Positions 31,578 to 42,225 of a stretch of 64,000 nt of DNA are shown in pieces. Source of the DNA: Craspedostauros australis (taxonomy: Eukaryota > Bacillariophyta > Bacillariophyceae > Mastogloiales > Achnanthaceae). The notes under the pieces were generated by a model. That model was given only the letters and a program-made list of their open reading frames with translations. It was not told the origin of the DNA and searched no databases. Location: assembly GCA_026770025.1 (NCBI GenBank), contig JAMXDE010000007.1:2542001-2606000 (forward strand). The letters run 5' to 3'. A program made the position numbers and the translations under genes. Within the stretch, counting starts at the first letter, position 1. Every line of letters begins with the position of its first letter.

Positions 31578-32158
31578 TGGATTGCGATGCAATGCAGCGC
31601 CTTGCTTTTGTGAGTCTAGGCAAACGCTTCCAGGCATGGGGAGGGCGCGAACTGCGCCATGGCGGGGTCGCGTTTCCGATAGCAGACCACGACGCGGCTG
31701 GTTCGTATTTGTTTGTGACGTCATTTTTTGTGGGTTCTCGTTTTGTTGTTGTTCGGATTCTTCGACATTGGGTCCGCGGCAAATACATAAGTTTCCTTGT
31801 TTTGCAACTGTCTCCACCCGAGTGCGCGACGTTGGCAATGTCACCAAGAGAACACGATCCTCTTCTCACAAATGCAGTATTTGTGACACTCCAACTTTGT
31901 GTGGAGGACACGCATCCAAAAACAGTCTTGGCCGCCTCTACGTATTCTCTTGTGTTGCATGATACAATATTATATTCTATAATAATAATAGTCCACAATA
32001 ACCGTGTTGGTTTGGGTGTGCCATTCTCTCCAGAGAGAGAGAGAGAGAGACGGTGGAGGAGTACCACGCGGCACCATACGTCACAGTTTGGCAGGTTCTG
32101 GTTGCACGCGTGTTGTTCAGAGTGACATGATCGTGCGAGTATACACGCAGTGTCAGAC
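31578..32158. other. Spacer between the two FkbM copies
   Basis: 581 nt. Contains an AT-rich block ACAATATTATATTCTATAATAATAATAG (31965-31992) and a GA tract next to CTCTCC (32026-32049). No gene supported. Confidence 0.45.
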
Positions 32159-33106
32159 TCAGGGAATAACATGACTGTAGATCTGGCGGAAGTTGGGATG
32201 GACGAAGAGAGCCGAATGGTGATCAACTCCGATGAATTCGTATCCCTTGCTCTCCAGCAACTGCTTTATGGACTCCTCCTTCGGTGGGTTGTGCCCATCT
32301 GCCTCGATGACGAAGTATCCGAACTGGTACGTGTCCAAGTCGATGGATTCAAGCACCGACAGCTCGGCGCCCTCCACATCCAGGGAGAAGAAGTCAAAGT
32401 ACTTCACATCCGGGACGTTGGTGGCAAGGATGGTTTCCAATCGCTTGCACTTGACGACGATCTCCTCAACAATCTTGTTGTTCCACCATGTTTTTTTCAA
32501 TCTGTCGGAGATGAATTCGCGGAATCCACCTGTGGCGCCATTCTCAACGGACACCCAATGCAGGTCCATCTCCTCGTTGCACACTCCGGCATGCACAACG
32601 GCGAGGTCATTCTTGCGATTTTCCACGAGCTTCTTGAAGTTGAAAGGATTCGCCTCGATGAGCACGCCCTTCCAGTCCAAACCCACGTTGAACATGTGCG
32701 TATTGCTGAGGTGGACTCCATCCAGCGCGCCCATCTCAATGTAGCTGCCGCCGCAGAGACCCGGAAAAGTCTCTCGAAGATGCTTGTCCTCACCGAACTG
32801 CGATTTGCGCATGGCGCGGGTTGGTTCCTTGTCGCATTTGAAGACGCCGGTGTGTGGCGTGGAGGACCGAGGGCCCGCCGGCGGTGAATGCCCAGCTTTG
32901 AGGTTGCGCTTCATATCAACGTCGACGCTTGCGAAATCCTGGGAACTGCCAGCCATACAAATCAGCAGCATGCCGAGGCAGACCAGCAAGCCCCCAGCGA
33001 CGAGATTGGCGGGGGAGGCTGCCATGGCAGTGTTGCCGGATCGTGACGCCATCTTCATTCGAGACACCCCCAACATCGTTTTGCTTTGCTTTGTGCTGCG
33101 TTGCAT
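32159..33106 (-). CDS. FkbM-family methyltransferase, membrane-anchored
   Basis: 315 residues, one exon. In-frame Met codons at residues 1, 11, 17 and 19 make the exact start uncertain. A hydrophobic segment (about 34-53, NLVAGGLLVCLGMLLICMAG) predicts a type II anchor. The catalytic part is a full FkbM (Methyltransf_21) domain: SQFGEDKHL near 104, the SAM loop YIEMGALDG, LIEANP, and FFSLDVEGAELSVLES near 240. The family O-methylates sugars or other small groups, usually on glycans or natural products; in a secretory location a glycan substrate is plausible. The adjacent pseudogene on the same strand is its tandem duplicate. Confidence 0.85.
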   Translation of the reverse strand: MQRSTKQSKTMLGVSRMKMASRSGNTAMAASPANLVAGGLLVCLGMLLICMAGSSQDFASVDVDMKRNLKAGHSPPAGPRSSTPHTGVFKCDKEPTRAMRKSQFGEDKHLRETFPGLCGGSYIEMGALDGVHLSNTHMFNVGLDWKGVLIEANPFNFKKLVENRKNDLAVVHAGVCNEEMDLHWVSVENGATGGFREFISDRLKKTWWNNKIVEEIVVKCKRLETILATNVPDVKYFDFFSLDVEGAELSVLESIDLDTYQFGYFVIEADGHNPPKEESIKQLLESKGYEFIGVDHHSALFVHPNFRQIYSHVIP

Positions 33107-34032
33107 CGTTCCTGTTGTGTTGGTTTGGGTGGGAATGTGTGCGGATTGATCGACTGGTTTCCGATTATGATGGATGCTTTGCTTTGTTGTGTGTGTTGCT
33201 CGTCTTCGCTCTTTGTTGTTGCTAGTTCATGCGGAGCAGAGTGCGGGCCACACCAGTCCCCACGAAAGGGTGCATGCATCTTCTACAAACAACGATTCAT
33301 CACAACAGCGAAGCATACTCCAGCATTGGCGCAGGTGGAATTGCCCTCCGCGCACCTTCGAACACGCTATACACCCAACGGCAACTCCACAGCGACGCGG
33401 TGCGATCATCTGACACCTTTGGCGCGCAAAACTCCAGCGCGCGAATGTGATCTGACGGAGTAAAAACGATCGTTGTTCGTGTCGCGGATTGTTTTTGACA
33501 ATCGCGAATGTGAAAAGCCTCGATCGATACCCAAAACAGCTGAGTGTTGATGTCACACACGACATGGGAACTGGGGGGACGGAAATTGCACAGGACTGTT
33601 TCGTGACACAATCCTGCTTGGATTTCGTGGGCCACAATTTTATTCGATGTGGTCGAAGACATGTGAAGTCGACTGCTTCGACTTCGGGGCGATTCGCCGA
33701 ACTTGTTCGCCTGCGTCTGTGCGCGTCTGTGCGCGTTTGGACACGTTTGGAAGCGATTGTGACGCCAGAACGAGATCTGTTGCTGTCTTTGGCGCAGCGC
33801 CACACGATGATCAGAGAGACACTACCATTTGTGTCCACAATGACACTCACGCCATACATTCTGCATTGCGCATTTGCAACTCTTCACGCTGACCTCCTGC
33901 GGCACGCAATTGCAAAGTCCACACCTTGTGGCTGCAAGCAGGAACAGCATTCATTGCATCCATTTCCTTCGAGTAAAGCGCGGTCGATGCCAAGGGACGC
34001 GGTGCCAGCGGATGACGCAACGCCAATGAGGC
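33107..34032. other. Divergent promoter region
   Basis: 926 nt between divergent genes; only short shadow frames on both strands. No supported gene or repeat. Confidence 0.45.
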
Positions 34033-35598
34033 ATGGGTGGTTCTGATGGGAGCTCGACAAGCCCGACGAAACCAGGAAAGGCGAAGGCTAAGTCGAAGGC
34101 ATCGGCCAGAGTTCTGCTGATCTTTGGGATTGTGCTGCTGATCAGCTTGCTGACGATCGCTCGATCTCCAGTCCAGAAGCTATCTCAACTGATCGATTAT
34201 GACATCTACGAGTATGCTTCGGGAGTCACAGTACGGCCGGGCATTGGGTCTGCAATCGAACATGGTCGACACAACCAAACCACAGGCGGACAGATGCAAC
34301 ACAACGGCGCCACTCTCAATAGCAGCATCACCAACACCAACTGCAGCGACGGTGCAAGGAAAGGATTCGATCTCGTCCTCTGCAAAAATCCCATGGCAGT
34401 CATTCCAGCTTCGGTATTCGTCGATTCCAGCTCACCCATCCGGCCTCCGCCTGCCTTGGAACTCAACAGCAACGAGGCGACCTCCGCCTGTCTGATCTGG
34501 ATGGACGATTCTCAGCGGCTCGTTGAATGGATCGCCTATCACTACTACACGTTCTCGCTGCGAACGCTCGTCATATTCCGTGACCCCAAGAGCACGCAAG
34601 ATCTGGAGCCAATCGTCAGACGCTGGAGGGGTCTCGTCGATATCAAGGCCTGGCACAACCAGTCCGACTTCTACGTTGACCCAGGCCTGCTCAAGACGAT
34701 CTGGGCCAAGGAAGAGAAGCTTCCCGGCATCAAGAACTGGAAGAAACGCAGGAAGTGGGATTACGATATCCATATAAGGAATCAGGAGGAATTCTACCGC
34801 AGCTGTTCGATGTACCTGCAAGGAATCGATCGCACGTGGACCATCTTCATTGACACGGATGAACACATTGTCTTCAACAGCAAATTCATTCAGGATGTTC
34901 CGAACAGGATGCGGGAACCAGGCAGCATCTTCAACACGTTGCGGCACATCCAAACGCACAACGCGACGAAGGGACGGAGCCAATTCGAAGGTGCGTGCGT
35001 CACGATCCAGCGGACGCAGTACGGCGCCATCGAAAGCCCGGACGAGCACACGCGTCATGGAGTGCCCGACTTCGTGGATCCTTACCGATTTCAAACGCTG
35101 CGCTTTCGTCATGTCGAGCAGGACACGTACCTTGGAAAGACCATCGCCGACGTCTCGAGGCTCACATTCCAGGGAGAGACTATCTCCACCCATCAGCTCG
35201 TGGTCAGCCAGTGCCCGGATGCGTGGGGTCGTGACAATGACATCTTTCGCATCAACCATTACATCGGCTCCTTCGAGGCCTTCCAACGCCCCAACGATCG
35301 CCGGGGGAGAACTGCAAGCCGAACGAAGAAGTGGCATGATGAGGGCACGAAAGCGGACAAGTTCCCAGGACCTCCCGTGGGTGACGAGGCCAGGTACTGG
35401 ATTCGAGGCTTCGTCGATCAGTTTGGACAGCAAGACACCGAGTTGTTGTTGGAGGGTGCGGGCAGCCCGTACAATGCGGAGACAGCGATGGAACGCAAGT
35501 CACTTGCGTGCGGCGACAATTGCTTGGAACCGTACGCGCCTACCGATTCCATTCTGGAAGCGATTGACCGATCGTTGGCATCCGCAACTGCGGCATGA
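34033..35598 (+). CDS. Type II membrane glycosyltransferase, GT92 (DUF23)-like
   Basis: 521 residues, one exon. A Ser/Lys-rich cytosolic tail and a single anchor (about 26-44, ARVLLIFGIVLLISLLTIA) predict Golgi type II topology. The catalytic part matches GT92-like enzymes: ACLIWMDDSQRLVEWIAYHYY (about 154-175), LVIFRDPKSTQDLEPIVRRW, and WTIFIDTDEHIVFN near 273 with a DxD-type metal/nucleotide-sugar site, followed by conserved aromatic and His-rich stretches (FRINHYIGSFEAF). It should transfer a hexose, galactose in animal GT92, to a glycan. Cysteines near the C-terminus (LACGDNCLEPY) may form a lumenal disulfide. Family call fairly sure; acceptor unknown. Confidence 0.8.
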   Translation: MGGSDGSSTSPTKPGKAKAKSKASARVLLIFGIVLLISLLTIARSPVQKLSQLIDYDIYEYASGVTVRPGIGSAIEHGRHNQTTGGQMQHNGATLNSSITNTNCSDGARKGFDLVLCKNPMAVIPASVFVDSSSPIRPPPALELNSNEATSACLIWMDDSQRLVEWIAYHYYTFSLRTLVIFRDPKSTQDLEPIVRRWRGLVDIKAWHNQSDFYVDPGLLKTIWAKEEKLPGIKNWKKRRKWDYDIHIRNQEEFYRSCSMYLQGIDRTWTIFIDTDEHIVFNSKFIQDVPNRMREPGSIFNTLRHIQTHNATKGRSQFEGACVTIQRTQYGAIESPDEHTRHGVPDFVDPYRFQTLRFRHVEQDTYLGKTIADVSRLTFQGETISTHQLVVSQCPDAWGRDNDIFRINHYIGSFEAFQRPNDRRGRTASRTKKWHDEGTKADKFPGPPVGDEARYWIRGFVDQFGQQDTELLLEGAGSPYNAETAMERKSLACGDNCLEPYAPTDSILEAIDRSLASATAA

Positions 35599-35834
35599 TA
35601 AGAGTCGACGGAGCGTTTGTGGTGGCAGTGTACATATGGGTCATGCTGTTGCATGGTACGGCATGACATGGCATAGCAAAGCATATTAACTTGGAACTAT
35701 ATTGAAAGGGAGACAAACATCGCTAGTGGGTTAGTGGCAAGGCCCCAAAGTGGATGGGATGCGGGGCCAATACTGGAGGAGTATGGGACTAAGAAGTACG
35801 TGCACAGCATGCGACTGTGTCACTCGATAGTGTT

Positions 35835-37554
35835 TCACGGAACTCGCCGGTACACTATCGAGAGTTCATTGCTCTGGGGGATGTTCAGAGGTTCCAGGGT
35901 GACGGAGAAGTTCCGAATGCCTTCGCTGCGCTTGAACCTTTCTTTCCATGCATTCTTGCAGCTTCCGCTTGAATTGGGCGCTCGCTCTTGTGTGGTACTT
36001 GGATCAGCTGCGCGCATTTTAGGAGGGGATGTGATCGATGAAACTTGGATCTTGCAAAACATTGTGGGCTGCCCTTGCAGAAACGGCGGCATCGCGGACA
36101 TTAGATATCTCGAGGACGGCAGCAAGCCATGATCCAAGAGGCGGCGCTGGAGGAGACTGTCTTCACATTTGACCTTGACGATGTCATCACCGGCGAATTT
36201 GCCCGCCAGCGTTGGGTAGACCAGCATGTTGCTGTTGAGCACGTCACTATTGCGGCAGCTGTCATCGATGTTACCAGTATCGTCGGCGAACAAGTCAAAG
36301 AAGGACTTGCCGACAATGGATGTACCAAGCAGCTTGGTTGCCGCGCAGTTAGCGAAGCATATCCGAAAAGGGAACGAGGACAAAGTGATAAGACTGGAGC
36401 GACCAGGATACGGTCAGTGAATTGATGGATGGGTGGATGGATGAGAGCGCGCAAGAATGCAAGTGAGAGAAAGTCCACCTACTTGTGGCGTGAACAGGGC
36501 ACAACACTCGAGCCAAACAGCAACACTGTGATGTTGACAGCGAAAGAGCCTCTTCGATGAAAGCTGCTGCCTCTGTCACAGGCTTTCAGCTTCCGTATTG
36601 CCCTGTCTGTCATCGCTGGAGTTAGCATACCATTTATGCCAATATCTTCGTTGCTGAGACTAATCCTGATACTGGTATAGCCACAGACAATACGAAAGCA
36701 AGCAGGAGGCAGGAGGCAGGAAGCTGTGCAACCCTACAGCGATCTTTGCTTGATTCTGCGTGGTCTCGGCTTGGATCTGATCGCACTTACGTTGGTTGAC
36801 CATTGGCGTGATGTGTCATCCAATGCGGACAGTCGGCAGGCGTTGTTTCATCGTCACTTCGACTTGACATGATTGATGGAGAGCTTGCCGCATCCTGATC
36901 ATCGTCTTGTTGCAGCGTGGATTCCATCTTCTGTCGTTTGGCTGCTCGAGGCGACCAGGCAGCTGTTTGTAGCGCACGTTTGGACTCTAGATGATCCGGA
37001 AGACGAAGGTTGGAGAACATGGTTTCGGACGTTTCCATGCCACAGCGCGCAGTGGTGGAAAGCAAAGCCATTGGATGTATGGCATGGCTTGATGCAACAG
37101 ATGTCGCACGATCATGGGACATGAGAAGCATTAGCTGGGTCAGCCAACCATCGTCGCCTCTTCGCTCCGCCGAAACTGCTGCTGCGGACTTTTCCTCATG
37201 TTGCTGCTTTGCTGGGGACAAAGCTGATGTTGATGAATTTCCCCAAGATTGACTACTGCTCGGTTGCTCCTGATGATCACACGAGGAGATCGATCCACAT
37301 ACCGAGGCTGAAGCATGACAGCTGCCGTGAAGAGCTTTCGTTTCATCGACTGAGACTGTTGAATTGGCATCGACATCGATGTTGAGCAGAATGCTCGGAT
37401 TGAGCTTGTCTTGAATGGATTCCGCACAGCGATTGCGGTGAGGATGGAAGCTCACGTTTTGCTCCATTGTGCTATTGTGGAAGGCCGTGTTCATCTGTTG
37501 CGACCAAACCATCCTGCTCCACTTCTCTTTTTGCGTTTCCGTTCTGCACCTCAT
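35835..37554 (-). CDS. PAS-domain protein (spliced, 2 exons)
   Basis: Exons 37554-36791 and 36393-35835; the 397-nt intron has donor GTAAGT and acceptor CTCCAG, phase 2, giving 440 residues. The N-terminal 250 residues are Ser/His/Gln-rich with a basic patch (SPRAAKRQKM) that may be a nuclear localisation signal. The splice joint creates ITLSSFPFRICFANCAATKLLG then VGKSFFDLFAD, a typical PAS core start; CEDSLLQRRLL and CKIQVSSI look like later PAS strands. The C-terminus is Ser/Arg-rich. PAS domains sense small ligands, flavin or redox state or mediate dimerisation; stramenopiles have many. No bZIP, bHLH or kinase module is visible, and no cysteine in the context required of a LOV photoreceptor. 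An additional 5' exon cannot be excluded. Confidence 0.65.
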
Positions 37555-39329
37555 CTTCAGCTCCGAGACGCACGAGCTGCTGCTGCTTGGTTGTATTCCA
37601 CACCGTCAAAGTTAGCGTCAGCGTCACCGTTCCCTCAAGGATCACCTGATGTGGGCACGGAGATTGACACTCGATGCCACCGGATTCGCTGGGGGCGTTC
37701 AAGGAAGAGCCCCACGAGTCCTTCTTCCCGCCTTTGATTTATGTTCCCGCTCCTGCGACCTCAACGCTCTTGTCTACCCGTTGTCTACTCGATGCAAATC
37801 AAATTGTGTGAGCAAGTACGGTGACGAATGAACGTGTGTTCGTGGAATACCTTCCTTGGATGATGGTGCCACCTCTCTTCTTTCAATCGACGCGATGAAC
37901 AGAACGAACAAAGAGGTCGCAATGGGATGACTGCAAGATGACTATGAGTGGAGCCTCCGTTGACGATCACAATGGACTCTTGCTCTTGCGCAAAATCAAA
38001 CGTTGACCTGTGCGCATTGCCGCCGTACTCTCCTCTCTGACATACCTTGCTTGTGCGTACCAAACCGCGAACCACCATTCGTCTGTTCCTCCACAAGGAC
38101 GAAGATCACAACGAAGACCAGAAGAGAGGAAGAAGAAAGTCTTGTCTCGTGCCGCATTTCTGGCACCTCTGCTCCTGCGCTTCTTTGCTTGTATTGGCGA
38201 GTTGTGAGGCACTCTCTTGGTACTCATAGTACGATGATACGCGATGCTTCCTCTGGAATGCAACAATCTCGCCCAACACCATCTGTCTCCGCGCAGACAG
38301 AATCGGCTTTTTCCCGTGCTCTGTCCTCGCCTGCTGGATTGGTGTCTGGGGCCATCAAGACCGTGACAACAGAAGAAGAACCGTGACGTGTGAGGTCATC
38401 ACTTTTTCGAAGTACGTGCGGTTCGCTGCATTAAGTCGGTTCTGACGTTCGCTCTGTCCAGTTGATGTCTGTGTGATAATCGAAGGATGACGTCGATCGA
38501 CATCACCGTGCTTCGAAAAGGCTTCGCCAAAGCCAACGAGAAATCCTCCACACTTGTCAACACCAACAACGCAGATCATGAAACAATCAGGTTATGCGAA
38601 CTTTGTCTAGAGAGAGTGAGAGAGTGCGTGTGTCTCCTCTGCTATACTCCACTCTACTCTCGTTTTACTCTTCCATCCACAATGGCATAGCATGGCATGT
38701 GCAATGGCACATGAATGACATCGTTGTATAGATACAACGATGTCTAACCGAAGAAGAATAAGAAAGAAGCAAAGCAAGGAAGTCAAGAAGGGTGCACGCC
38801 TCACCGTTAGTAGCGTGCACGCGAGACAGATGGATAGAAAGGTGCAGAGCGAGAGAGAGAGGAGCACCTCTTTGCGAGTAGTTCCATGTTGCTCGCTACG
38901 ATTTGGATCGGGGCTGCCATCGTTGTCTTGTCTTCAATATGGCCAAGGACTGTGGATGCCAACCCTCGCAGAGATCGATGGTGCCTCGTGTGTTTTGCAG
39001 ATGCTCAGCTCGATGTCAGCAGTGGCCAACAATTTGACCGCAGCACGTACGACGACTCCACCATCCTCTGGAGCATTCGGACCGAAGTACGAGTACTCTG
39101 CCTGTGTGCATGCATGCGTACGAGCTATGATAGGATGCATGCGTTGTCGAACGGATCAACTGCTATTCGCCATCAATGTTGCCTCTGCTCATGGCCACAT
39201 CCACATCCACGTACTTGAGAAGACAGCCGCAGCTTGACCACATTCCGCTCCACCACACGCAGATTGAGTTATGGGGAGCCACACTGCAGTGCATCGCCAT
39301 CTGTCATTGTTCTCGTGTCATTTTCTATC
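37555..39329. other. Intergenic
   Basis: About 1.8 kb between the PAS gene start and the LarE gene end. Contains CATGGCATG/CACATG words near 38690-38712, short GA tracts (38608-38622, 38848-38862) and a TACGAGTA octamer (39088). No supported gene. Confidence 0.45.
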
Positions 39330-40652
39330 TCAATCGTCGCCGGACTTCGTCGCCACGGATCCGCTCTTGAAGGCGCGAACATTGACGGACGCAAAGCCCA
39401 GCTCGTTCACAAAGTAATGCTCCCAACTGACGTGGTTGGTGGCAGCTTCCTGAGCACGCGACAGCACCGCCGACTCCACCTCCACCATGGCACGGTTGTT
39501 GGTCAGCAACCGCACTCGCATGTTGCGCGTGGCATCGAGATGCAAAGCAGCGCGGACGTACCGCTCCGCTTGTTCGATGCGCTGCAGATGCTCCGGAACG
39601 GCCTCCACGCCCAGCGCCAAGCGCGAACGCAGGCAGGGCGATGCCGCGTAGTTCCAATTCGGCAATCCCAGATGCTTGGCGGCGATCCTCACGTGGTGCT
39701 TGGGAATCTGCACCAAGGGAGATCGGACGTTGAAGTTGTTGGCAGCGATCAATCCCAACCGCGTGGGATCTTGCACGTCGTCGGCGTTGGTGCCGTTGTA
39801 CAGCCGCCGGTCATCGTTGCCGTTGCCGTGCTTGGCGATGATGGCATCCAAGCAGGTGTAGAGATGCGTCTTGCAGGCCAGGCAAGCCTGTCCGCTGTTC
39901 TCGATGTAGACATCGTCGCCGCCCTCCGTGGTGGGTATTTGGTCCAGGTCGAATCCTATGGTGCTGGCCACGTGCTCCGCCAACGACACCTGTTCTGCAG
40001 GCACGGCGGGTGAAAGTCCCAGGACTGCCTGGACGGTTTCCTCTGGCGTCGCCACACGATGCACCAGCGTTGCGACGAGAGCTGAGTCCACACCACCTGA
40101 GTACGCGATGATGTGCTGTTGCGCACCATCCATGAGCATCCTGGTGCGTTGGAACAGCGATTCCACGAGCTGGGTGGGGTCTACATCGATGTCGATGTCG
40201 CCAATGTTGCTGTCATCTGTCGCTGATGAGTGTGTGACTTGCACCGGCATTGCTGCTGCTGGCGACGAAGCAGAGGAGAGTCGCGAGTTGTGAAATCGCG
40301 CAACTGATCCACCAACCGAGCGCATGACCCTTCGCTGCTGTCGCCATCTCTGCTGGCCATTCGGTCTATGAAATAATGGAAGCCCCGCATGAGTGCAACA
40401 GTCTGCGCTTGCATTCGTATTCGTTGTGAACCTTGATGGGCATGCACGAGTGTCGGGGATCCCCCAGTCCCGCGTTGCATCCATGTCCATGTCTGCCCCA
40501 ACGGCAGCATTGGCATGATGAACATGATCGGCAGAGGCCAAGTTCCGCTGAGCAGCAGCAGGAACTCGAATCGGATCACTTCTCGGCAAGCACCGTGCCA
40601 ACCTCCAGCCACGCCGCCTCAGCAGATTGTGAACCATCACTCTGGTTTCCAT
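39330..40652 (-). CDS. ATP-dependent sacrificial sulfur transferase, LarE-like
   Basis: 440 residues, one exon. The first about 60 residues are Arg-rich and poor in acids, compatible with a mitochondrial presequence. The core begins with the PP-loop IIAYSGGVDSALVA (about 181-194). It continues with ENSGQACLACKTHLY near 255, NGTNADDVQDPTRLGL, VRSPLVQIPKHHVRIAAKHLGLPNW, and PCLRSRLALG, the order seen in LarE. In bacteria LarE gives a cysteine sulfur to a nicotinic-acid mononucleotide derivative while building the nickel-pincer cofactor of lactate racemase. The PCLRSR cysteine lies where the donor cysteine is expected, and the CLAC pair resembles the CxxC of multi-cysteine forms; both are inference. 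No cofactor partner lies in this window. Confidence 0.8.
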   Translation of the reverse strand: METRVMVHNLLRRRGWRLARCLPRSDPIRVPAAAQRNLASADHVHHANAAVGADMDMDATRDWGIPDTRACPSRFTTNTNASADCCTHAGLPLFHRPNGQQRWRQQRRVMRSVGGSVARFHNSRLSSASSPAAAMPVQVTHSSATDDSNIGDIDIDVDPTQLVESLFQRTRMLMDGAQQHIIAYSGGVDSALVATLVHRVATPEETVQAVLGLSPAVPAEQVSLAEHVASTIGFDLDQIPTTEGGDDVYIENSGQACLACKTHLYTCLDAIIAKHGNGNDDRRLYNGTNADDVQDPTRLGLIAANNFNVRSPLVQIPKHHVRIAAKHLGLPNWNYAASPCLRSRLALGVEAVPEHLQRIEQAERYVRAALHLDATRNMRVRLLTNNRAMVEVESAVLSRAQEAATNHVSWEHYFVNELGFASVNVRAFKSGSVATKSGDD

Positions 40653-42225
40653 CGTACGAATGTATAGTTCGTATGAGACGATGCGATGCTCCTGCTGTTC
40701 TTGATGATGTTATTGGTGCGGATCCGAATGAGTATCAGCGTGAGCGTTCAGCTACGCACAGTGCTCCGAAGCAGGTGCAGAGTGCCAATACCTTGAGCAC
40801 ACCGGGTTGGCCGAATCGGAATGCGCGGAAGATCAACCACCCCTCTCGGCATCTCCCGCCAACCACCAACTGAGGCAGAACAAGGAAAGAAAAAACGCCC
40901 AACGTGACATCACTCTCACTCGTATCCATAGTGACGAGTTCTATTGTGTTCGTGCGAGTTCGCGGTTTGTGACTTGAATGAAACAGAGTAGTCTGAGTAG
41001 TCAAATAATCTTAGTGTTGCTTTTTGGTCGATTGGGTCAATCAATGAACATGTTCGAAGAGTGATTCTGGAACACGATTCAATCAACATGTTGGTCTCGC
41101 CAAAAAGTATGACACGTTCACGGAGCAGAACTTCGTTTTCATTCCCTATGTGATGCCAATGAGACACGCTGCTTATGATAGCGTGACATATTTGTTCGGA
41201 TTGAGACATATCGACGACACATGCTGTTACGAAGTCGAGTCCTTTGTATTAAATCAAGTTGCGAAGCAGAAAGGATCACAGGGATGAGGGGCTTGAAACT
41301 CCGACGCACGCGTGTGAAGAAAAAGGGCCTTCGCGCGTGTGAAGAATCATCTCCACTTCGGCCACGACCTCGTGAAGCTGGTTGTAGTGCGCGTACAAAA
41401 TATGCAACGGTATGGCCACGCAACCAAACGGGAGACGCTGCCAACGACACAAAGCGCAAACCGACGCGAAGCACACCAAGAAACACCGAACAGAACCAAG
41501 GAGCGTGACACAACCTTGCGGCATCGCTGTTGGCATTGGTTTCTGTCTCTGTCACCGCAACTGAAAGCGAGCTCTTGGAGCTTTATGACTGAGACCTGAC
41601 ATCGTTGAGCCTTCTTGTTGCGGGTCTTCTGACAACAGTGGCAACACAGATTGCGTCTGCTTGCTCATCGCAGAGTGGATGACATTGGCATTGGCACGAC
41701 CTCAGCGATCATAACATCCACACCACACCACGCGTCCGAGCCACAACACCACAGCCATCAGAACAACAACGAACCCGATCAAGAGAGAGAGAGAGAGAGG
41801 AGAGCCCCAAATCAGGATTGAAGTCAACAGTACTGACTGCCGTGAGAAGATTCGCGTGACAGGTTTCGAGTTGACAAAGGCGGAAAACGTGGGGAGCTGC
41901 TCTGTGGGCGTCAAGGCGAGCAGCAATCAGAACGCCTTGCCATCCGAGCGCTCCGGAACAATCGCGAGACACCAACCAGAACAATCCCTCTCAGTTCTTT
42001 GCTCGCGCCTGCACGTGGAGGTGACTCGTACTCTCGTACTCTCAGATCGTGGTTGTGCCAGCATCATCGTGAGGAAACACAACCACACAAAAAGGCCGTC
42101 ACCAGCATCACCAGCGTCACCAGCATCACCAGCATCGCAACTGCTCATACCACAAGCAAGCAAACAAACAAGTTAACAAACAAGTCAGCAAACAAGTCAG
42201 CAAACAAAAGAAGAGCCATCTGAAG
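40653..42225. other. Divergent promoter region
   Basis: About 1.6 kb. Holds a (GA)n tract at 41781-41800, CACCAGCAT repeats at 42098-42137 and CAAACAAGT(CAG) repeats at 42165-42210, immediately before the next ATG. No supported gene. Confidence 0.45.
42098..42210. repeat. CACCAGCAT/GT and CAAACAAGTCAG short tandem repeats
   Basis: Four to five imperfect nonamers based on ACCAGCATC, then four units of CAAACAAGT(TA/CAG), forming the A-rich leader of the following gene. Such leaders precede several genes here. Confidence 0.75.
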
